DNA of 7,256 nucleotides, from assembly GCA_007123655.1 (NCBI GenBank), contig SKKR01000264.1, forward strand, positions 1-7,256, written 5' to 3'. This stretch comes from Thermomicrobiaceae bacterium (lineage in GTDB: Bacteria > Chloroflexota > Chloroflexia > Thermomicrobiales > Thermomicrobiaceae). Position 1 is the first letter of the stretch. Every line of letters starts with the position of its first letter. Positions 1 through 4,400 of the stretch are shown here, one piece after another. A program made the position numbers and the translations under genes. Under the pieces are notes generated by a model. The model had not been told where the DNA came from. It made no database searches and saw only the letters and a program-made list of their open reading frames with translations.

Positions 1-282
1 GCGCTGAATGCTGCCGACGATGGAATCTGGGCGCTGGCGATCGTCACCTACTGGGGCGCGCTTGGCCTGATAGGCGTGGGGCTGGTTCGCTCTCGCGCCG
101 TTCCGGGCTGGGCAGGGTGGATGCTCGCAGTTCTCGGCTCTGGCAACGCCATTCTGTTCGGAGTGCCGATCGCATACAACGGTCCAACCCAGATGCTGCT
201 TCTGGGGTTCGCTGGTCTTGCCCAGCTTACGATCGTCTGGGCGGTGCTGCTCGGGATCTGGGTGCTACGACGTTCCGGGTAG
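1..282 (+). CDS. Polytopic membrane protein of unknown function, C-terminal fragment
   Basis: Frame 1 is open from the left edge to a tandem in-frame stop (TAG at 280-282, then TGA), giving 93 residues of a protein that begins outside the window. The visible part is almost wholly membrane-embedded: hydrophobic stretches lie at about residues 9-29, 37-58 and 64-88. They are linked by a short basic turn (RSRAVPGWAGW) and a polar loop containing YNGPTQ, and the chain ends in a basic tail (LRRSG), which suggests a cytoplasmic C-terminus. I do not recognise the family. The pattern resembles small four-to-seven-helix bacterial membrane proteins of the DUF4386 kind, but that is only an impression. 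A GTG at 76 could be read as a start, but the hydrophobic reading continues upstream of it, so a truncated longer gene is more likely. It converges on the HAAS gene. Confidence 0.7.
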   Translation, partial: ALNAADDGIWALAIVTYWGALGLIGVGLVRSRAVPGWAGWMLAVLGSGNAILFGVPIAYNGPTQMLLLGFAGLAQLTIVWAVLLGIWVLRRSG

Positions 283-289
283 TGAGACT

Positions 290-321
290 CGCGCGGGTGG
301 GGCCGCGGACCTGCCCGCGCG
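290..321. terminator. GC-rich hairpin between convergent genes, possible bidirectional terminator
   Basis: Bases 290-297 (CGCGCGGG) pair perfectly with 314-321 (CCCGCGCG). The stem continues through two wobble pairs and two G-C pairs (298-301 with 310-313), leaving an eight-base loop. It occupies most of the 50-bp gap between the stop of the left membrane gene (282) and the stop of the HAAS gene (333), the expected place for a shared terminator. Neither side carries a T tract, so it would have to act as a U-less terminator or only as a 3'-end-stabilising structure. Confidence 0.45.
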
Positions 322-332
322 ACATACGTCCG

Positions 333-1115
333 TCATCCCATGGTCGGAGGGGCGGGTCTCGCGTGACCGCCAGCGGTCATCGGCCCGCGCCATCTCCGGC
401 CGTCCGGATAGATGATCTCTTCGACAGGCTTGAGCCGGATCGCGAGATAGACTCCGGCGATAAACGGCGCGGCAAGCAACCCGACCAGAAGCGACATGAC
501 CGCAACGATCCGGCTAACGGCCGCGGGTGCGGACGGCGATTCCGCAATCTGACGTGGGCTGCGGAAGCCGGGGTCGCCCGGGGAAGCCGGCTGTGCCGGT
601 TGCACCCGATCCTGGGCAAAGGTCAGGGTCGTTGTCGCCGTCGTTCCCCAGGCAATCATCCCGCCCACGACGACGACACCCAGCATCATCGTGCCGACGA
701 CCGGAATGACAGTGGCGATGACTTTGTCGCGAGTCAGCCAGCGGTCGGAGATCCAGGCCAGCAGGATACCGATCGGCCAGAACAGCACCGTGAGAACAAT
801 CGCCGCCACCTCCAGCGCGCCGGGGGTTCCGTTTATCCGGCGTTCGACGTTCTGGGCCGGTGGAGCTGGCGACGGTTCGCTCTCCGGGGAACGCTCGCGT
901 GCCGCCTGCGCCAGTTCCTGCGGCGAACCGAGCCGCTCCAGAACGTTGCGGACATCCGCCTCGGAGGCGTGAACAGGGTCGCCGATCGCCTCGTCGATGT
1001 GTGACCGGAGGTCGTTTCGGATCTCGGCGCGCTCCGCCGGCGAAAGATCCGAAAGCTGTTCGACGACACGGTCCAGGTATTCATTGATGATGTGCTCAGT
1101 CCGTTGAGCGCTCAC
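333..1115 (-). CDS. HAAS-domain (DUF1700-like) three-helix membrane protein, PadR partner
   Basis: This encodes a 260-residue protein. Residues about 5-72 form an acidic helical domain (VEQLSDLSPAERAEIRNDLR, then EADVRNVLERLGSP) typical of the HAAS/DUF1700 module, which is known to sit beside PadR regulators. A Pro/Glu-rich linker (73-95) follows, then three hydrophobic segments at about 102-123, 132-156 and 203-226. Between the second and third lies a Pro/Ala/Ser-rich loop (157-200), probably outside the membrane. The C-terminal tail is basic and Pro-rich. The start is GTG at 1115, supported by an AGGAGG six bases upstream. The first 20 bases overlap the end of padR, so the two are very likely one transcript with coupled translation. 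By family analogy it probably adjusts envelope or membrane behaviour under PadR control; the molecular role is unknown. Domain call fairly sure, function not. Confidence 0.85.
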   Translation of the reverse strand: MSAQRTEHIINEYLDRVVEQLSDLSPAERAEIRNDLRSHIDEAIGDPVHASEADVRNVLERLGSPQELAQAARERSPESEPSPAPPAQNVERRINGTPGALEVAAIVLTVLFWPIGILLAWISDRWLTRDKVIATVIPVVGTMMLGVVVVGGMIAWGTTATTTLTFAQDRVQPAQPASPGDPGFRSPRQIAESPSAPAAVSRIVAVMSLLVGLLAAPFIAGVYLAIRLKPVEEIIYPDGRRWRGPMTAGGHARPAPPTMG

Positions 1116-1458
1116 TCACGGCCTCCTGATCCTCGTATAGGAGTGAGTTCACCGCATTGCGGAACTGCTCCCACTGCCCGCGATAATGCCCCAGTGCTCG
1201 GGCTCCATCGCTCGTCAGCCGGTAATACTTCCGGGGCGGCCCGGAGGTGGATTCACGCCACTCGGTCTCCACGAGCCCATCGCGCCGTAATCGGCTCAGT
1301 AACGGGTAGATCGTACCCTCTGATGTCAGCAGCCCATCCGCTTCGGAGAGTCGCTGAACCAGTTCGAACCCATAGTGCTCTCGACGTGACAGTAACGCCA
1401 GAACACAGAATTCAATCGCGCCGCGACGCATCTGTGATCCGAATCCCGAAATACTCAT
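1096..1458 (-). CDS. PadR-family transcriptional regulator
   Basis: This 120-residue protein consists almost entirely of a PadR winged helix-turn-helix. The N-terminal helix (RRGAIEFCVLALLSRREHYG, residues 11-30) leads into the DNA-reading part (residues 45-67, with the signature EGTIYPLLSRLRRDGLV). The wing follows (GPPRKYYRLTSDG, residues 73-85), and a short C-terminal helix serves for dimerisation. PadR proteins are usually repressors that bind inverted repeats in their own promoter, and such a repeat lies at 1474-1497. The ATG at 1458 has no SD in front of it. A second ATG (residue 10) begins just before the conserved core and could be the true start, though its own SD is also poor. The stop overlaps the HAAS start by 20 bases. 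The effector is unknown. Confidence 0.92.
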   Translation of the reverse strand: MSISGFGSQMRRGAIEFCVLALLSRREHYGFELVQRLSEADGLLTSEGTIYPLLSRLRRDGLVETEWRESTSGPPRKYYRLTSDGARALGHYRGQWEQFRNAVNSLLYEDQEAVSERSTD

Positions 1459-1464
1459 GGCGAG

Positions 1465-1493
1465 AGACTAACACAAGGTACCTTGCGTTGCAA
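1465..1493 (-). promoter_or_regulatory. Weak candidate padR promoter overlapping the operator
   Basis: On the minus strand, TTGCAA (1488-1493) is followed after 17 bases by TAGTCT (1465-1470). The matches are four of six and three of six to the -35 and -10 consensus. Transcription would start at about 1458, the A of the padR ATG, which would give a leaderless mRNA and would explain the missing SD. Both elements lie in or beside the operator, so bound PadR would block polymerase. The hexamers are poor and the call is tentative. Confidence 0.3.
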
Positions 1494-1497
1494 GGTA
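1474..1497. promoter_or_regulatory. Probable PadR operator: three CAAGGTA half-sites
   Basis: Bases 1474-1485 (CAAGGTACCTTG) are a perfect 12-bp palindrome. Bases 1479-1486 (TACCTTGC) pair with 1490-1497 (GCAAGGTA) across a three-base spacer. The middle TACCTTG is shared, so three half-sites are packed into 24 bp. The block ends 15 bases before the padR ATG and lies in the 120-bp gap shared with the divergent microprotein gene. PadR regulators are known to bind inverted repeats in their own promoters, so autorepression is the natural reading. Confidence 0.65.
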
Positions 1498-1544
1498 GCT
1501 GTCTAGCCGGGAGCCATCCTCTACCTCCGCTGAACGCCAGCCGG

Positions 1545-1550
1545 TAAAAT
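1545..1550 (+). promoter_or_regulatory. Possible -10 element for the 39-residue microprotein gene
   Basis: TAAAAT lies 28 bases before the ATG at 1579 and matches five of six bases of TATAAT. No acceptable -35 hexamer is seen 16-18 bases upstream, so it would depend on an activator or another sigma factor. The three-half-site operator at 1474-1497 lies upstream of it. Confidence 0.22.
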
Positions 1551-1578
1551 TCTGCGAAGGAGATGGAGAGAGGCAGGA

Positions 1579-1698
1579 ATGAGCGAGCGAGACAAGCGAC
1601 TGGCAATGATCATCATTGGTTTGGTGGTGTTGGTCCCTGTCGCCTGGGCACTGGTAACGATGGTGCTGACCTTCCTGTTTGACCAGTTCATCGCATAG
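1579..1698 (+). CDS. Single-span membrane microprotein (39 residues)
   Basis: This short frame runs from ATG (1579) to TAG (1696-1698). GAGAGG (1568-1573) lies five bases before the ATG and a second purine block, GAAGGAG, at 1556-1562. The product begins with a charged head (MSERDKR), followed by one hydrophobic stretch of about 27 residues (from LAMIIIGLVVLVPVAWALV to the FLF near the end), and closes with DQFIA. This is the layout of a small inner-membrane protein with its N-terminus probably inside. It is transcribed away from padR across a shared 120-bp control region, so it may belong to the same regulon. Such small proteins often modulate larger membrane complexes, but nothing here shows a partner. 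The main doubt is whether so short a frame is translated. Confidence 0.55.
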   Translation: MSERDKRLAMIIIGLVVLVPVAWALVTMVLTFLFDQFIA

Positions 1699-1756
1699 GC
1701 GCATACGAGGCGCGGACCTCGGTATCAGTCGCCGGACAGGCCAGGATACGTCGGAT

Positions 1757-1770
1757 CGAGCTCACGCTCG
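1757..1770. terminator. Weak hairpin between convergent microprotein and cyclase genes
   Basis: CGAGC (1757-1761) pairs with GCTCG (1766-1770) around a four-base loop in the 84-bp gap between the stops at 1698 and 1783. A second imperfect stem lies at 1704-1724 (CGAGG with CCTCG). Neither has a T tract. They are the only terminator candidates in the gap. Confidence 0.2.
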
Positions 1771-1782
1771 TCTCGCGCCGGC

Positions 1783-2457
1783 TCACCTCAAGACGGCATA
1801 GGCGCGCACCGGAATCGCGGTCCCGTTCCTGATCGGCAGCGGCGCGGCATGGAACTGAAACTCTCCCGAGCTCAGCGTCTCCAGCCGGCACAGATTCTCG
1901 ACAACCGGAATTCCCGCCTTGAGCAACACCGAATGCGCCGGCCGTTCACCGTCATCGGTGTCATCGACATTCCAGGTATCGATTCCGACGAGCCGCGCGC
2001 CCTCATCTACCAGCCGCTCTGCGAGCTCAGCACTGACGAACGGGTTCGGTTCCAGGTAGTCCGCGTCCGGCCAGCGCTCGTCCCATCCCGTCCAGATCAG
2101 GACCGCGCGGCCCCGGATGTCCGCACCGTTCAGGAACGATTCGTCGACTGTCCTGCGCCCGCTTGTCGAGGCATCCCGCGCGTCAACACGCACGCCTGGC
2201 AGCGCCACGGTCGATTGAAGCGGCAGGCTGGCCAGGTCACAACCGTCGGAATAGCGATGAAACGGTGCGTCCATATAGGTGCCCGAGTTCCCGGTGATAG
2301 CGTAGCGCTGAATCAGAAACTCGACACCACTGGCGTAGTTTGTCCGCGAAGCTTCCCGGCTCAGAACAGTCGATATCTTCATCGACGGTAAGCCGGGAAA
2401 CATAGGGATCGCTCCATCCATCGGCTGCGTCAGGTCAATAACGCGTGCTGATTCCAT
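1783..2457 (-). CDS. Cyclase-family (kynurenine formamidase-like) metal hydrolase with altered metal motif
   Basis: This 224-residue protein has the family features in order: an N-terminal DLTQPMDGAIPMFPG (residues 8-22), the metal motif at 57-67, GIDTWNVDD (158-166), the H175 region (PAHSVLL) and GIPVVENLCRL (182-192) with E187. Members are metal-dependent amide or cyclic-ester hydrolases such as kynurenine formamidase. The usual motif is HxGTHxDxPxH; here it reads NSGTYMDAPFH, so the first two histidines are N57 and Y61, while D63 and H67 remain. The rest is full-length and well conserved, which argues for a specialised subfamily rather than decay. The substrate cannot be told; no kynurenine-pathway gene is nearby. 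GTG at 2460 and ATG at 2457 are adjacent; ATG was chosen because GGGAAGGGG then lies seven bases upstream instead of four. The gene is divergent from the lipoprotein gene. Confidence 0.88.
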   Translation of the reverse strand: MESARVIDLTQPMDGAIPMFPGLPSMKISTVLSREASRTNYASGVEFLIQRYAITGNSGTYMDAPFHRYSDGCDLASLPLQSTVALPGVRVDARDASTSGRRTVDESFLNGADIRGRAVLIWTGWDERWPDADYLEPNPFVSAELAERLVDEGARLVGIDTWNVDDTDDGERPAHSVLLKAGIPVVENLCRLETLSSGEFQFHAAPLPIRNGTAIPVRAYAVLR

Positions 2458-2607
2458 CACGCGACCCCTTCCCAGAATTGACGACTCGGGTGATCACACG
2501 ATCGTCTGGCGGCTCCCAAGCCAACAGGGTAACGCATTAACCACCGAAAACCCAACACGGCACGCAGGCGGGGGCGTCTCGAACGTCGCGTACCAGAAAC
2601 GTCGACG

Positions 2608-2616
2608 TGCGATAAT
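2608..2616 (+). promoter_or_regulatory. Possible extended -10 promoter for the lipoprotein gene
   Basis: TGCGATAAT matches the extended -10 form (TG, one base, then a hexamer five of six to TATAAT). It lies in the 213-bp gap between the divergent cyclase and lipoprotein genes. Transcription would start near 2623, leaving a leader of about 48 bases. No good -35 is seen. The rest of the gap (2458-2607) shows no clear gene or strong structure. Confidence 0.35.
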
Positions 2617-2670
2617 CTGAACCGGAATCGGCGTTGAAGCCGGGCAGGACAATCTGAGAGAACCAGCAGC

Positions 2671-3228
2671 ATGCGAGCAATCCGCCCATATGTTTCCCCT
2701 GGATTCGAATCACTCCGCGACCCGCCGGGACCTTCCGTTCTGAACCGAATTGCGCTGGTTTTCGGGTTGCTGATCGCGGCAACCGGGTGCGGGGCGTTTG
2801 GTAACGACAACAACGAGCCGGACTTGTGGAGCCCGTTCCATAGTCAGTCCACCTGGATCACCGAAGATGGCAGTATCCGCGTCGACCTTACCGGATTCGA
2901 ACGTGGCCACGAGCGAGGCAGAGAGTCGACTTTCTCGCTGGAGATCGACAACCGGAAGGAACGATCAATGGATCTGATCGTCTGTTTCCAGTTGATTGAC
3001 GAAGAGCGTGTGGTTCAGGACCTGGAGCTCATGTCAGTAACCGTTCCCGTGGACGTCAGGCGAGCGACGGACGTTACCGTCCTGTTCGATGAGGATCTGG
3101 AGCCTCGCGCATACGGGCTTGCGGTGGTCATCCAGGAGACCGGGGCGATCGTGCACACCGTGCGCCTGGGCATCGCCGACGACGAAGCGGGGCCCTGGCT
3201 TGACGCCGACGAGCTTAGATGCGATTGA
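2671..3228 (+). CDS. Predicted lipoprotein of unknown function
   Basis: This 185-residue product has a hydrophobic segment (NRIALVFGLLIAATGC, residues 25-40) ending in a lipobox, ATG before C40. It should therefore be lipid-modified and anchored outside the cytoplasmic membrane. The mature part starts with a polar linker (GAFGNDNNEPD). It continues as a compact, probably beta-rich domain of about 120 residues with alternating hydrophobic residues (TFSLEIDN, MDLIVCFQLID, LELMSVTVPVD, YGLAVVIQETG), suggesting an immunoglobulin-like sandwich. I recognise no family. The start is awkward: ATG 2671 gives 24 residues before the hydrophobic core, long for a signal peptide, and only GAGAG ten bases upstream serves as SD. 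No other ATG, GTG or TTG in frame precedes the core, so this start is kept. The M24 peptidase gene follows 56 bp later on the same strand and may be co-transcribed. Confidence 0.72.
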   Translation: MRAIRPYVSPGFESLRDPPGPSVLNRIALVFGLLIAATGCGAFGNDNNEPDLWSPFHSQSTWITEDGSIRVDLTGFERGHERGRESTFSLEIDNRKERSMDLIVCFQLIDEERVVQDLELMSVTVPVDVRRATDVTVLFDEDLEPRAYGLAVVIQETGAIVHTVRLGIADDEAGPWLDADELRCD

Positions 3229-3284
3229 TACCCGGGAAATCGGATTGATTTCACAGTGCTTCGGGAACACGAAGGGGTTACCAG

Positions 3285-4397
3285 ATGAATGCAAGCGGCA
3301 ATGTCTATCAATCACGCATCGCCAGAGCTCGCGAACTCATGCAAGATGAAGGGTTGGATATGCTCTTCATCGGCCCTTCGTCCGACTTTCGTTACTTCAC
3401 TGGTCATCCCACACGTCCCAGCGAACGCCTGACCGCGCTGCTGATACCGATTGACGGAACGCCGACCGTGGTCGTCCCCAGGCTGGAAGCACCACTCGTG
3501 CAGGACCTCGAAGGTGAATTCGAACTCGAGGTCTGGGGCGAGACAGAGAACCCGATTTCCAGAGTCGCGGAACGGGTGCGTAAGGTCGGAGGCGAGGCGA
3601 TCGCCATCAACGATCAGATCTGGGCAGGATTCGTGATTCAGCTCCAGCATGAGCTTCCCAATCGTTCGTACCACCGCGGGGCGAGCGTGCTCAAGCAGCT
3701 GCGTTCAGTTAAGGACCAGTTCGAGCTGGATCTCCTCAAAGAGGCGTCCCGCCGGACGGACGCGGCCTGGGAGACCTTCACCAGCAAGGTCAGCGTCATC
3801 GGGCGAACCGAAGAAGAGGTCGCGGACGATCTCAAAGGGATCATGGCTGACCACGGGATGCCGGAGATCGCCTTCTGCATCGTCGCCAGTGGTCCGAACG
3901 GATCCTCACCGCACCATCACACCGGCGACCGGCGCATCCAGGGTGGTGATCCGATCGTGATGGACTTCGGCGGGATCCACGAGGGCTATTACTCCGATGT
4001 AACCCGAACGCCGGTTGCCGGCCGTGTGCCGGACGACGACTTCACGACGGCGTACAACATCGTGCTCGAGGCCCAACAGGCGGCGTTCGAGAAGATCGGC
4101 CCCGGTGTCCCCTGCCAGGAGGTCGACCGGGCTGCGAGGTCCGTTATCAGTCAGCACGGGTATGGAGACTACTTCATCCACCGGGTTGGGCACGGAATCG
4201 GCATGACCGGTCATGAAGATCCCTACCTGGTGGAAGGTAACGAAGAGCTCCTCCAACCAGGGATGGTCGTGTCGGACGAGCCCGGCATCTACATTCCGGG
4301 CAAGTGGGGGATCCGAATCGAGGACTCGGTTGCGGTGACTGAAGCCGGGCGGGAGCGTTACAACCACGTCTCCAGGGACATAACCATTCTGGAGTAG
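3285..4397 (+). CDS. M24-family Xaa-Pro peptidase (prolidase / aminopeptidase P type)
   Basis: This is a 370-residue, probably cytoplasmic metallopeptidase that removes residues next to proline in peptides. Residues about 7-135 form the creatinase-like N-terminal domain (RIARARELMQDEGLDMLFI, then FRYFTGH). Residues about 143-365 form the pita-bread catalytic domain. All five metal ligands are present: D227 (IVMDFGG), D238 (YYSDVTRT), H303 (HRVGHGIG), E332 (SDEPGIYIPG) and E346 (RIEDSVAVTE), with H310 as the second-shell histidine. The spacings 11, 65, 29 and 14 nearly match those of archaeal prolidase, and the length is normal for the family. The ATG is supported by GAAGGGG eight bases upstream. 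Family members also include creatinase-like and dipeptidase enzymes, so the exact substrate is open. Its stop is three bases from the stop of the convergent GGDEF gene. Confidence 0.93.
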   Translation: MNASGNVYQSRIARARELMQDEGLDMLFIGPSSDFRYFTGHPTRPSERLTALLIPIDGTPTVVVPRLEAPLVQDLEGEFELEVWGETENPISRVAERVRKVGGEAIAINDQIWAGFVIQLQHELPNRSYHRGASVLKQLRSVKDQFELDLLKEASRRTDAAWETFTSKVSVIGRTEEEVADDLKGIMADHGMPEIAFCIVASGPNGSSPHHHTGDRRIQGGDPIVMDFGGIHEGYYSDVTRTPVAGRVPDDDFTTAYNIVLEAQQAAFEKIGPGVPCQEVDRAARSVISQHGYGDYFIHRVGHGIGMTGHEDPYLVEGNEELLQPGMVVSDEPGIYIPGKWGIRIEDSVAVTEAGRERYNHVSRDITILE

Positions 4398-4400
4398 TGC

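Noticed and set aside
117..1004. 295-codon open frame on the plus strand
   Set aside because: It is antisense to the HAAS gene and overlaps the left membrane gene. The translation is Arg/Gly/Ser/Pro-rich with no domain, as expected for a shadow frame in GC-rich DNA.
2699..2720. GGATTCGAATCACTCC resembling a tRNA T-arm
   Set aside because: No acceptor, D or anticodon arms can be paired around it, and it lies within the lipoprotein coding frame.
2457..2813. 118-codon minus-strand frame over the cyclase/lipoprotein gap
   Set aside because: It runs antisense through the lipoprotein signal peptide and its translation has no recognisable pattern. The lipobox on the plus strand is far better evidence.
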